Below, one piece after another: positions 1 to 7,704 of a stretch of DNA of 31,056 nucleotides. The notes below the pieces were generated by a model. That model ran no database searches. It saw only the letters and a list, made by a program, of their open reading frames with translations, and was not told the origin of the DNA. Origin of the DNA: CAZKFG01 sp964551985 (GTDB taxonomy: Bacteria; Bacillota; Negativicutes; Acidaminococcales; JAISLQ01); the NCBI GenBank assembly GCA_964551985.1, contig CAZKFG010000023.1:1-31056 (forward strand). Reading direction: 5' to 3'. Made by a program: the position numbers and the translations under genes. The number at the start of each line of letters is the position of its first letter. The stretch's first letter is position 1.

Positions 1-338
1 CGAGGGGAGTCGAACCCCTGTCCAAAAGCATTGCTGCAAGATTTTCTCCGAGTGCAGCCATTTATTTTAAATTCGCCGACAGATCGCCAAACGGCAGGCT
101 ATGTGTCAGCTAGTTCAATTTGTTGTCCTTAAAACCCCACTGAACGATAGGTTCTAAGCAAGCCTGTATTGTGACGCCCTATCTAAACCCACAGGCGATG
201 GCTTAGTAGAACGTAGCTTTAAGCAGCTAATGCAAAATTATCTTCTGCGTTTAAAAAAGGTCCAGAGTTAAACGGTCTTCTGGGACACCGACTCGCTTTA
301 CTTGCCACAACTACCCCTGTCGAAACCAGTACGCCCCC
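1..338 (-). ncRNA. ssrA: tmRNA (3' end cut by the window edge)
   Basis: Transfer-messenger RNA, which rescues stalled ribosomes together with SmpB. Read on the minus strand it starts at 338 with GGGGGCGTACTGGTTTCGAC, the usual tmRNA 5' end, and finishes at 1 in a T-arm/acceptor stretch (GGTTCGACTCCCCTCG). The last few bases (CCCCC plus CCA) are outside the window. The tag reading frame at 248-222 encodes AEDNFALAA followed by TAA (221-219). GCA at 248-246 is the likely resume codon, although the preceding AAC could also belong to the tag. The ALAA ending is the normal protease signal. smpB and rnr, its partners, lie just upstream on the same strand. Confidence 0.96.
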
Positions 339-356
339 ATAATGGTGGTAAAATTT

Positions 357-385
357 ATTATAACATTTTTTATCTTATGTGTCTA
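357..385 (-). promoter_or_regulatory. ssrA promoter
   Basis: On the minus strand there is a TAGACA -35 box (385-380), a 17-bp spacer and a perfect TATAAT -10 box (362-357). Transcription would start near 350, about 12 nt before the mature tmRNA 5' end, leaving a short leader for RNase P. The promoter fits between the stop codon of the DUF3089 gene and ssrA, so tmRNA can be made independently of the upstream operon. Confidence 0.75.
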
Positions 386-398
386 TGCAATACTTTTA

Positions 399-1376
399 TT
401 ACGCAGCTTTTTGTTTAGTAAAAAAGATCGTTGTTCTTTTGGCGACATTTTCTTGTAGATTTTTGTAGAAAAATTGATAGTCATATATATGATATTCACC
501 AAGCATAAAAAGTGGGATAATAGGCGGATAATCTTGCTTTTTTATGTCAGGAACTTTCAAAGTGCCGCGGTTTTTGTCAAGATATGCTCCTGTTAGGTGT
601 GGAATTTGTTTTTTTATAGTACCTGAATAGTCTGTAAAACAGGCGGCAATATTTTCTTTTGCCTTAGCTGGAGTTGAATTTGTCTTCCAGTTAAGCGGAT
701 TTATTGCCAGCGTTTTTACGCCTTGCGGCACAATAAGTGATGATTTTATATCAGGCGTTTCACTGTTAAAGGAAATGATAACACCAGTGTCCGTTTCGCT
801 TTGTGCCATTTTCAAAAAAGGACTGGTTTTGATCATATCAGCGGTTATGCCCCAACCGATTAGGTAGGCGGCAATAAGTTTATCAGAGTATTTGGGATCA
901 CTAAATAAATCTTGCATAAGTTTAATACCTAGTTGTGACCCTTGCGAAAATCCTGCTAAAATAAAAGGCTTACCTTGATTATAGTTTTCAAAATAGTAAA
1001 TAAAGGCATCTTTAACATCTTCATAGGCTATGTCTAAATTGTCATTGTAATTGCTTTTGGCATATGCAGATAAAGTCATTTGCCGATAATATGGCGCATA
1101 AATGCTGCCTGTTTGGCTGTAAATGCCCAGCTGCATATTTAGTGCTCCGACAAAGTTTTGTTTTGTCTTTTCGTCGTTAATGTCCATGTTGTGTCTAGTA
1201 TCTGTTCCTAAATCAACTGTTGGACAGAGAATAAATACATCTACTGCTTTGTTTTTACCGTAAGCTAGATATGCCCAGTTGTTTGAAAGAGAATAATCTA
1301 CAGAATCGAGGTTTTTAAATCCACTAAGTGATAGGACACATAGTAAGATTAGAGTGATTTTTATTAGTTTTTTCAT
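399..1376 (-). CDS. Secreted DUF3089-type alpha/beta hydrolase
   Basis: Protein of 325 aa with an N-terminal signal peptide (residues 1-20, no lipobox Cys). The body resembles the DUF3089 family of alpha/beta hydrolases: AYEDVKDAFIYYFEN followed by PFILAGFSQGSQ, where the nucleophile elbow G-F-S-Q-G places the likely catalytic Ser at 144. The substrate is unknown; family members are treated as putative lipases or esterases, and the signal peptide indicates export. It starts 18 bp after smpB with its own AAGGAAG ribosome site and sits between smpB and ssrA, an unusual place for a secreted hydrolase. Family call is good, function open. Confidence 0.8.
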   Translation of the reverse strand: MKKLIKITLILLCVLSLSGFKNLDSVDYSLSNNWAYLAYGKNKAVDVFILCPTVDLGTDTRHNMDINDEKTKQNFVGALNMQLGIYSQTGSIYAPYYRQMTLSAYAKSNYNDNLDIAYEDVKDAFIYYFENYNQGKPFILAGFSQGSQLGIKLMQDLFSDPKYSDKLIAAYLIGWGITADMIKTSPFLKMAQSETDTGVIISFNSETPDIKSSLIVPQGVKTLAINPLNWKTNSTPAKAKENIAACFTDYSGTIKKQIPHLTGAYLDKNRGTLKVPDIKKQDYPPIIPLFMLGEYHIYDYQFFYKNLQENVAKRTTIFFTKQKAA

Positions 1377-1394
1377 AAATCTTCCTTTAATAAG

Positions 1395-1868
1395 CTAGAC
1401 TGTTTGTTGACGTTCTTTTTGTGCTTGTTGGATTTGCCTTTGCGCATCTTTTTGGGCAAGATCTTGGCGTTTGTCATAGAGTTTTTTGCCTGTTACAAGT
1501 GCTAGCTGTGCTTTGGCTTTACCGCGAACAAAATAGAGTTTTAGCACTATAAGTGAATAGCCTTTTTCTTTTATTTTGCCAAGTAGTTTGGTTATTTGCT
1601 CCTTGTGCATCAATAGTTTTCTTGTTCTAAGTGGATCGTGGTTAAAACGGTTACCCTGCTCGTATTCGCTTATGTGCATGTTGTGCAAGTATATTTCAGC
1701 GTTTTTGTCTATTTGGGCATAACTGTCTTTGAGGTTGGCTTTGCCTGCACGAAGTGATTTTATCTCTGTGCCAGTTAGGACAATGCCTGCCTCAAAAGAG
1801 TCGTGTATAAAGTAATCGTGCCGTGCCTTGCGGTTTTCGGCTATCGTTTTTGTTGGTTTTTCCGACAT
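1395..1868 (-). CDS. smpB: SsrA-binding protein SmpB
   Basis: Protein of 157 aa, the standard SmpB length. It binds the tRNA-like part of tmRNA and delivers it to the empty A site of stalled ribosomes. Diagnostic stretches are visible: ENRKARHDYFI at the N-terminus, EAGIVLTGTEIKSLR, the NRFNHDPLRTRKLLM block, and the basic C-terminal tail (GKKLYDKRQ) that enters the mRNA channel. Its ATG (1868) lies 28 bp inside the 3' end of rnr in another frame, with an AAGGTGA ribosome site, so the two are probably translationally coupled. ssrA, its RNA partner, follows about 1 kb downstream. Confidence 0.98.
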   Translation of the reverse strand: MSEKPTKTIAENRKARHDYFIHDSFEAGIVLTGTEIKSLRAGKANLKDSYAQIDKNAEIYLHNMHISEYEQGNRFNHDPLRTRKLLMHKEQITKLLGKIKEKGYSLIVLKLYFVRGKAKAQLALVTGKKLYDKRQDLAQKDAQRQIQQAQKERQQTV

Positions 1869-4060
1869 TTTTTCACCTTGCTTTTTTTGTCTTTGGGTTT
1901 ACCTTTAAATTTTTGTAATTTTTTATCTAGTTTTTGCTCTTTAACAAGTAGCTTTTGACCTGGAAGAATAAAGTCAATGGTTTTATCTTCAATGCTTACT
2001 TTAAATACCTCAATTTGCAAATTATCGCCAAGACGGTAGACTTTTTTAGTCGATTGACCGATAAGGCAGTAGTCATTTGGAAGGTATTCATAGTAATCGT
2101 CCAAGAGACTTGACATGTGCAACAAGCCTTCTATGCCATTATCTAGTTCCACAAACAAACCATATGAGGTTACCGAGCTTATTGTACCTAAAAATGTTTG
2201 ACCGATAAAATCCATCATATATTCGGCTTTTTTAAGATCCAGCACTTGCCGCTCTGTCAATTCTGCTACTCGCTCTTGTTTTGAGCAATGCTCGGCTAGT
2301 TCTGGTAGAGTAGCTTCAAGTTGTTGTTTTTTCTTATCTGTGAGCTTTTTTTGCATGAGTAGTTTTAACAACCTGTGTATTATCAAATCAGGATAGCGAC
2401 GGATAGGCGAGGTAAAATGGGTATAGTAGTTCATTGCAAGACCAAAATGATGTATGTTTTGCGTGCCGTATTCGGCTTGTTTTAATGAACGCAGGGTGAC
2501 TTTAGATATAAAGCGCTCTTCCGGTTTGCCTTTTAGTTTTGTGAGTATTGTTTGTAAGTCCATTGGTTTGATTTCTTTTTTATAGCTAAGTGTTAAGCCA
2601 AAGCTAAAAAGGAGTTCTTTTAGTGATTGGATTTTTTCATCATCTGGTTTTTCATGTACTCTGTAGATGGAAGGGATGTTATTGTCAGAAAGATGCTTTG
2701 CAACAGTTTGGTTGGCAAGTAGCATAAATTCTTCAATAATGCTCTCGGCGATACTTCTTTGCATAGTTTTTATTTCGGCGACTTTGCCATTATCGTCTAA
2801 GATTACTTTTTGCTCTGGTAGGTCAAAGTCTATTGCACCTTTAGCTAGACGATTTTTTCTTAGTGTTTGACTGATATTAGCCATATCTTTTAACATGCTT
2901 ATAAGTTCTTGTGGCAAGATGCTTTCGTCGTCTTCTAGTGCTTGCTTGACGATTGTATAGCTAAGTCGTTGAGTGATATTGATTACAGCTTCAAATATTT
3001 CATGTTTGACGACCTTGCCATTTTTGTCTAAGTGCATTTGGCAAGTCATAACAAGTCTGTTTTGGTGCGGGTTTAGACTGCAAATGCCATTGCTCAAGCG
3101 CTCTGGGAGCATTGGTAATACTCTGTCTGCTAGATATACGCTTGTAGCTCTGTTTTTTGCTTGCAGGTCTAAAATATCATTTTCTTTTACGTAGTGGCTT
3201 ACATCAGCTATATAAACGCTTAAAATAAACTTATCGTCAATCTTCTCAAGACACACAGCATCATCTAAATCTTTGGCATCTTCACTATCGATTGTTACAA
3301 CAATTTTATGTGTCATATCACGTCTGCCAACAAAGTCTTGTTCAGAGACTGTATCGCTTACTTTTTCGGCAGCTTGAAGTTCTTGCTCACTAAAATTAAG
3401 TTGTAGATTGTTCTGTTTTATAATTGCGGCAACGTCAACGCCTTTAGCATCGTTATCGCCGATTATTTCTATAATTTCGCCTTCAGCTTTTTTCCCGCCA
3501 GTTGCCCAGCTTGTTAGTTTTGCAACTACTTTTTGACCATCTTTAGCACCATGGAAATCTTTTTTAGCGACAAAAATATCTTGAGAGAGTTTTTTGTTGT
3601 CAGGTGAGACAAAGCCAAAGCCTTTGTTAGCTGTAAAAGTACCAACGATTGTAGTGTTTGCACGTTCTAATACACGGATGATTTCGCCTTCCGGCTGTTT
3701 TTGCGAAGGAGTAGCGTTTATACGAACCATTACTTTATCACCATGCATAGCATCTGCAAGATGTTTTGGCGGTATAAAAATATCTGGTTGCTCTTTATCT
3801 ATAATGACAAAGCCAAAGCCAAAGCCTTTGCTGCTCATAGCTAAAGTTCCGACAAGTAAATTCATCTTTTCAGGCAGACCATAAGCACCAAAGCGCGTTT
3901 TGACAATAGTGCCTTGACCTAAAAGATTTTGCAGGCAGTCCCAAAAAGCCTTTAAATCTTTACCCTTAAAATGCAGGTATTCGAGCATTTGTTCTTGAGT
4001 AAGCGGTTTTTGGTTTTGCAATAATTTCATTATAGTGTCTTTTATAACATGTTTTTTCAT
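1841..4060 (-). CDS. rnr: Ribonuclease R
   Basis: Processive 3'-5' exoribonuclease of 739 aa that degrades structured RNA, including mRNAs released by trans-translation. Domains in order: N-terminal winged helix (about 1-62), two OB/cold-shock domains marked by KGFGFGFV (near 78) and KGFGFV (near 146), the RNB catalytic domain, an S1 domain (GTISSVTSYGLFVELDNGIE) and a Lys-rich tail. The four metal-binding Asp are present at D258, D264, D266 and D267, with the same spacing as in E. coli RNase R. The ATG directly abuts the stop codon of the upstream thioesterase and only a weak ribosome site precedes it, which suggests translational coupling. Confidence 0.97.
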   Translation of the reverse strand: MKKHVIKDTIMKLLQNQKPLTQEQMLEYLHFKGKDLKAFWDCLQNLLGQGTIVKTRFGAYGLPEKMNLLVGTLAMSSKGFGFGFVIIDKEQPDIFIPPKHLADAMHGDKVMVRINATPSQKQPEGEIIRVLERANTTIVGTFTANKGFGFVSPDNKKLSQDIFVAKKDFHGAKDGQKVVAKLTSWATGGKKAEGEIIEIIGDNDAKGVDVAAIIKQNNLQLNFSEQELQAAEKVSDTVSEQDFVGRRDMTHKIVVTIDSEDAKDLDDAVCLEKIDDKFILSVYIADVSHYVKENDILDLQAKNRATSVYLADRVLPMLPERLSNGICSLNPHQNRLVMTCQMHLDKNGKVVKHEIFEAVINITQRLSYTIVKQALEDDESILPQELISMLKDMANISQTLRKNRLAKGAIDFDLPEQKVILDDNGKVAEIKTMQRSIAESIIEEFMLLANQTVAKHLSDNNIPSIYRVHEKPDDEKIQSLKELLFSFGLTLSYKKEIKPMDLQTILTKLKGKPEERFISKVTLRSLKQAEYGTQNIHHFGLAMNYYTHFTSPIRRYPDLIIHRLLKLLMQKKLTDKKKQQLEATLPELAEHCSKQERVAELTERQVLDLKKAEYMMDFIGQTFLGTISSVTSYGLFVELDNGIEGLLHMSSLLDDYYEYLPNDYCLIGQSTKKVYRLGDNLQIEVFKVSIEDKTIDFILPGQKLLVKEQKLDKKLQKFKGKPKDKKSKVKKCRKNQQKR

Positions 4061-4453
4061 TTATTCTGCCAATAAAAACTTGGCGTTAGCCTCGGCGGCA
4101 ACACTGCCATCTGCTAACAAAAGTTTACCTTTCATTTCGTATAGTCGACCTTTTTTCCTCACTAAGTTACTGAAAATCTTGACTGTCTCACCAACTGGTA
4201 CAGGATTTTTGTAGCGAAGCTCTAGTTTGGCGGTAAAGGCTGGTTTACCTGCTAATTTATAGGCATGATCGCCTAATGTTTCGTCAAGTAAAGTTGCAAT
4301 AAGTCCGCCGTGCATTTGATTGTTATAGCTTTGATGTTCAGCTTGCGGTGTAAAATAAGTGCAATAGCAATCATCATCAAAGACAAATTTTAATTTTAAA
4401 CCAATAGGATTATCTTTGCCACAACCAAAACACCAGTTAAATTCTTGGCTCAT
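4061..4453 (-). CDS. PaaI-family hotdog thioesterase
   Basis: Protein of 130 aa with the single hotdog fold of PaaI/YigI-type acyl-CoA thioesterases. The start, NWCFGCGKDNPIGLKLKF, is the CFGCG-N-P-GL motif of one branch of this family. The segment QMHGGLIATLLDETLG holds the conserved HGG and the acidic residue of the active site. Substrate cannot be read from sequence. Start and stop are shared with neighbours: its ATG overlaps the stop of the upstream esterase (ATGA), and its TAA touches the ATG of rnr, so esterase, thioesterase and rnr form one operon. Confidence 0.88.
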   Translation of the reverse strand: MSQEFNWCFGCGKDNPIGLKLKFVFDDDCYCTYFTPQAEHQSYNNQMHGGLIATLLDETLGDHAYKLAGKPAFTAKLELRYKNPVPVGETVKIFSNLVRKKGRLYEMKGKLLLADGSVAAEANAKFLLAE

Positions 4454-5190
4454 CTTTGTTCTCCTTTAAAAAAATCCAGCGTTTTTGCAAAAACCATCTG
4501 GCGATTTTCTTCTAAAATAATCATATGACCAAAGTTATCAAGCCATAAAAGCTGCTTTTGGTGGCTGGATATTTTATCGTAAATATACGAAGCGCTCTTG
4601 GGTACTACTGTATTTTCCGTTTTCGACTGGATAATTAATATAGGCACTTTAATATTTGTCAAATCGGCTTTTACTACTTCGATTAAATTTTTTAATTCGC
4701 ATAGAGCGGATAGGGGATATTTTTCATAACCGTCATTATAATCATCGCCTACATTGTAATAGCGATTTCTTTTTTTATTGTATTTTTTTAAAAATCTTAG
4801 ATATTGAACAAAATTAAACCTTTTATCATAAACCTGAATGGGAGTTGACATTATGACTAATTTATCAACAGTAAAATGAGTTGCTAGTTTTAGTGCCAGT
4901 AGTCCACCTAAAGATAGACCAACTACAAAAATTTTATCACAGCAACTTTTCAGCTGGTAATATCCATCTTGCACACTTTTAAACCAGTCTTGCCAGTTTT
5001 TACAAGCTAAATCAGATACCTCTGTTCCGTGACCTGATAATCTCACTGCTAAAATGCTAAAGCCGCTATCATGCAAATAGTCAGCTAAAAGACGCATTTG
5101 TGCAGGTGAACCTGTTAGTCCATGAATTAAAAGTATTCCTATATTGCTGCCCTTTAAAAAATAGGGCGTGGATTTTTTAGATATAAACAC
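4450..5190 (-). CDS. Est30-like carboxylesterase (alpha/beta hydrolase)
   Basis: Protein of 246 aa without signal peptide, resembling the carboxylesterases often encoded next to rnr in Firmicutes. Visible motifs: oxyanion-hole region LLIHGLTGSPAQ (21-31), nucleophile elbow G-L-S-L-G-G with Ser93, and GH with His222 near the C-terminus. The usual catalytic Asp, found in an HDE-like motif in Est30, is replaced at the aligned place by Glu192 (KTENTVVP). A Glu can serve as the triad acid, so the enzyme may still be active. It appears to be the first gene of the esterase-thioesterase-rnr-smpB operon. A family-typical secG gene upstream is absent. Confidence 0.87.
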   Translation of the reverse strand: MFISKKSTPYFLKGSNIGILLIHGLTGSPAQMRLLADYLHDSGFSILAVRLSGHGTEVSDLACKNWQDWFKSVQDGYYQLKSCCDKIFVVGLSLGGLLALKLATHFTVDKLVIMSTPIQVYDKRFNFVQYLRFLKKYNKKRNRYYNVGDDYNDGYEKYPLSALCELKNLIEVVKADLTNIKVPILIIQSKTENTVVPKSASYIYDKISSHQKQLLWLDNFGHMIILEENRQMVFAKTLDFFKGEQR

Positions 5191-5270
5191 TTTTTACCTC
5201 TTGTAAAATTACTAATTACTTTTTAATTATAACATATTAAAAGGTGCAAGTATTATAAATTTCGTTTAAG

Positions 5271-5310
5271 AAAAAATGCACCATTAAGTTAACTTAATGG
5301 TGCATTTTTT
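5271..5310 (-). terminator. Perfect 40-bp palindromic terminator
   Basis: The 20 bases 5271-5290 are the exact reverse complement of 5291-5310, giving a long hairpin (core TGCACCATTAAG) flanked by A-run and T-run on each side. It overlaps the stop codon of the LUD gene and should terminate it on the minus strand. Symmetry lets it work on the plus strand too. Confidence 0.9.
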
Positions 5311-5954
5311 TAATAGCCCAAACTTTCGCCAACGATTAAAACAAAAATATTGCTAGATGATGGACGTTTGTGCATTATTGTTGTAACATTACAAATTCGT
5401 GTCGGCAAAGAACAGTTCATACAAACACCGGTAGTAGTGCAAGGGTTAGGCAGATTAAGCCTTTTGTTGTTTTTAGGTGCGGCAATTTGCTGAATTCGTT
5501 TAAGACCTGTGTCAATATCGGGCACAATCTTGTTAATACCAGCAATAATAATTACTTTGTCTGGGCCAAAAGCAATCGAGCCAATACGGTTGCCTGTACC
5601 ATCAAGGTTAATTAATTGACCGTCTAGAGTTACAGCGTTAGAGCTTGCCAAAAATACATTGCATGTTAGTGCTTTGCGTCTTGCGGCAATCTTTTCTGGT
5701 GCTGTCATATTGGGTATATGCCAATCGATCATCTCATGACCTCGTTTTTTAAGTTCGTCCATAAGTCCAATTTCATTTTTAGTTACTGAACCGCCGCAAC
5801 CAATGCTAGCACCTTCTGGTATCATTGTGAGCAGTTTATTAAGCGCCGTTTTAATATCAGGCACATAGTCCGCTTCAAAAAGATTGCGCTTTAAAGCTTT
5901 GACAACCATTTGACCAATTTGTTCGTTGTGCCAGGCGTTTACAGGTACATCCAT
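5310..5954 (-). CDS. LUD-domain (LutC/YkgG-like, DUF162) protein
   Basis: Protein of 214 aa of the LUD (lactate utilisation, DUF162) family. Typical stretches are SIGCGGSVTKNEIGL (50-64), SSNAVTLDGQLINLDGTGNR (104-123) and a C-terminal four-Cys segment (C172, C178, C181, C188) before IFVLIVGESLGY. In LutABC this family takes part in lactate oxidation, but here lutA and lutB are absent, so this looks like the stand-alone, functionally unassigned branch common in anaerobes. The Cys cluster may bind a metal or Fe-S centre (inference). It has a good AAGGAGG site 7 bp before ATG and is probably monocistronic. Confidence 0.88.
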   Translation of the reverse strand: MDVPVNAWHNEQIGQMVVKALKRNLFEADYVPDIKTALNKLLTMIPEGASIGCGGSVTKNEIGLMDELKKRGHEMIDWHIPNMTAPEKIAARRKALTCNVFLASSNAVTLDGQLINLDGTGNRIGSIAFGPDKVIIIAGINKIVPDIDTGLKRIQQIAAPKNNKRLNLPNPCTTTGVCMNCSLPTRICNVTTIMHKRPSSSNIFVLIVGESLGY

Positions 5955-6023
5955 AATAAAAAACCTCCTTAATATAACTTATAAGAGTATTTGACAAAAA
6001 AGCGCTAAATCCTCTTTTACAAA

Positions 6024-6052
6024 TAGACATTGATAAATTAATATGCTATAAT
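6024..6052 (+). promoter_or_regulatory. tRNA-Arg promoter
   Basis: TAGACA (6024-6029), 17-bp spacer, TATAAT (6047-6052), placed 18 bp before the tRNA 5' end. The two hexamers are identical to those of the ssrA promoter at 357-385. Confidence 0.75.
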
Positions 6053-6070
6053 GCAAAAGCAACAAAATAT

Positions 6071-6145
6071 ACGCCTGTAGCTCAGTGGATAGAGCGTCGG
6101 CCTCCGGAGCCGAGTGCGTAGGTTCGATTCCTATCAGGCGTGCCA
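6071..6145 (+). tRNA. tRNA-Arg (anticodon CCG)
   Basis: Full cloverleaf. The acceptor ACGCCTG (6071-6077) pairs with CAGGCGT (6135-6141). The D-arm carries GCTCAGTGGATAGAGC, and the anticodon stem TCGGC/GCCGA holds the loop CTCCGGA, giving anticodon CCG (Arg, codon CGG). The T-arm is GTAGGTTCGATTCCTAT, and CCA is encoded in the gene. Confidence 0.96.
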
Positions 6146-6153
6146 GAATATTG

Positions 6154-6178
6154 CCACCAAAAAATTGGTGGTTTTTTT
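6154..6178 (+). terminator. Intrinsic terminator of tRNA-Arg
   Basis: Stem CCACCAA/TTGGTGG with a 4-nt loop followed by seven T, directly after the tRNA. Confidence 0.9.
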
Positions 6179-6232
6179 ATTTTAAAATTGTCCAATAAAA
6201 GGTATAATGAAATAAAAAACGAGGTGGTTTTT

Positions 6233-7057
6233 GTGATTGTAAAAGCTCTAGTGGAAAATACTACCAGTCGTTGTGATTTGGGTACAGAACATGGTCTTAG
6301 TTTTTATATTAAGACGGACAGACACAAAATATTATTTGATGTAGGGCAGGGGAGCTTGTTTTTGGAAAATGCCCAAAAGCTAAATATTGATTTATCATTT
6401 GTCGACATTTTGGTTATATCACATGGCCATTATGATCACGGTGGTGGGCTAGAGCAGTTTTTACAAATTAACAAAAATGCTAAAATTTACTTGCAAAAAG
6501 AGGCGTTTGATGAGCACTTTGCCAAAAGAGGTGAAAATGATATTGCAAATATAGGCTTGAACGCTTTGTTAAAAGATAATGATAGGATTATTTTTTGTGA
6601 TGATTATTTAAAGATTGATGATAGTCTTGAACTTTTTGCGGGTGTAAAGACAAAAGAACTATTTTCCACTGCCAATAAGGTACTGCTTAAAAGACAGCAA
6701 GATATTTTGGTTGAAGATGATTTTGTACATGAGCAAAATTTGATTATTCACGATGAAGGTAAATTTATATTAATTGCAGGCTGTGCCCACAACGGCATTG
6801 TTAATATTTTAAAAAGATTTGTCCAACTAAAAGCTGTTCAGCCAGATTATGTTATCGGAGGTTTTCATCTATCTAACCCAAGCACACAAAAAAGCGAAGC
6901 TGATAGTTTAATTGATCAAGTTTGCGATTACCTTTCAAACTGTAAAAGTAAATTCTATACTTGCCATTGCACAGGAATTTGCGTGTATGAGAAGATGAAA
7001 CAAAGATTAAATGATAAGATAGATTACATTGCGGCAGGTGATGAATTGTTATTATAA
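6233..7057 (+). CDS. COG1237-type metallo-beta-lactamase-fold hydrolase
   Basis: Metallo-hydrolase of 274 aa, probably cytoplasmic (no signal peptide). The metal motif SHGHYDHGGGL gives the H-x-H-x-D-H signature. Further family marks are LFDVGQGSLF near the N-terminus, LIAGCAHNGIVNIL, VIGGFHL and the late YTCHCTGI. These match the COG1237 group, whose archaeal relatives include dihydropterin-ribofuranosyl-aminobenzene phosphate synthases; the bacterial substrates are not settled. I chose GTG at 6233 because it follows a GAGGTGG ribosome site and MIVKALVENTT matches the family start. The open frame continues upstream into the tRNA, so longer starts are not credible. Confidence 0.87.
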   Translation: MIVKALVENTTSRCDLGTEHGLSFYIKTDRHKILFDVGQGSLFLENAQKLNIDLSFVDILVISHGHYDHGGGLEQFLQINKNAKIYLQKEAFDEHFAKRGENDIANIGLNALLKDNDRIIFCDDYLKIDDSLELFAGVKTKELFSTANKVLLKRQQDILVEDDFVHEQNLIIHDEGKFILIAGCAHNGIVNILKRFVQLKAVQPDYVIGGFHLSNPSTQKSEADSLIDQVCDYLSNCKSKFYTCHCTGICVYEKMKQRLNDKIDYIAAGDELLL

Positions 7058-7066
7058 TAGAAAAAT

Positions 7067-7099
7067 TAAAACCTGATGCTTTCACATCAGGTTTTTTGT
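7067..7099. terminator. Bidirectional terminator
   Basis: Stem AAAACCTGATG/CATCAGGTTTT with T-runs readable on both strands. It lies between the convergent metallo-hydrolase (plus) and the FlK-like gene (minus). Confidence 0.9.
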
Positions 7100-7534
7100 T
7101 TATTGTACGACATTTTGTGGTATTTTATTTAGTCTTTCGGTAGCTTTTTGTAGTAGTTTATCTTTGCGTACAACTAAACGCGTGTGTTTGCCTGTACCTG
7201 TTAAACCAGCATCATCTCTAAACTCAATATCAAAAAGTAGTTTGTTATCAATTACATCTGTTAAAATTGCTTTTACGCTAAGATACATTCCAAGGCAAGA
7301 TGGTGCCAAATGTGTCATTTGTGTGCTTGTACCTACCGATACCATGTAATCTGGTAAAAGGTGGTCTACCATATCTGTCGTCGCCTCTAGCATCATTTCC
7401 AAATAAATAGGTGAAGCTATAAGATTTCCCAATTGTTTGCTTCCATAATTTGCCGCTGCGTCTTCTTGTGTGACCATACGTTGCACGATGGCATTTGCAC
7501 CTGGTTTGATTGCTGTTTTTACAGAAAATTCCAT
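7100..7534 (-). CDS. FlK-like hotdog thioesterase
   Basis: Protein of 144 aa resembling the fluoroacetyl-CoA thioesterase (FlK) hotdog family. The pattern is NLIASPIYLEMMLEAT (38-52), VGTSTQMTHLAPSCLG with His75, and FDIEFRDDAGLTGTGKHTRLVV, where the late G-x-H-x-R block is strongly family-specific. Most bacterial members have no link to fluoroacetate and act on unknown short acyl-CoAs, so the fluoro substrate should not be assumed. It has a CGGAGG site and a strong promoter of its own, ends at a shared terminator, and appears monocistronic. Confidence 0.82.
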   Translation of the reverse strand: MEFSVKTAIKPGANAIVQRMVTQEDAAANYGSKQLGNLIASPIYLEMMLEATTDMVDHLLPDYMVSVGTSTQMTHLAPSCLGMYLSVKAILTDVIDNKLLFDIEFRDDAGLTGTGKHTRLVVRKDKLLQKATERLNKIPQNVVQ

Positions 7535-7575
7535 GATTAGTACCTCCGTAAGATATTGTTAATTAGTATGTCTAT

Positions 7576-7604
7576 ATTATAATACTTATATAATACTATG
7601 TAAA
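7576..7604 (-). promoter_or_regulatory. Promoter of the FlK-like gene
   Basis: Minus strand TTTACA (7604-7599), 17-bp spacer, TATAAT (7581-7576), about 40 bp before the start codon at 7534. Confidence 0.75.
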
Positions 7605-7704
7605 TAGTTTGATGATATTATTTTATTTTCTGCAATAAAAATTGCATTTATTTTGTTTTTAGTTTAAAATATTACAATATAAACTTTTGCATAGGAGTGG
7701 TTTA

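Noticed and set aside
3594..3884. Plus-strand ORF of 96 aa inside rnr
   Set aside because: Shadow of the rnr frame in a conserved gene; no ribosome site or recognisable protein.
6140..6232. Upstream extension of the metallo-hydrolase frame starting inside tRNA-Arg
   Set aside because: It would begin in the tRNA acceptor and read through a terminator; GTG 6233 has the ribosome site.
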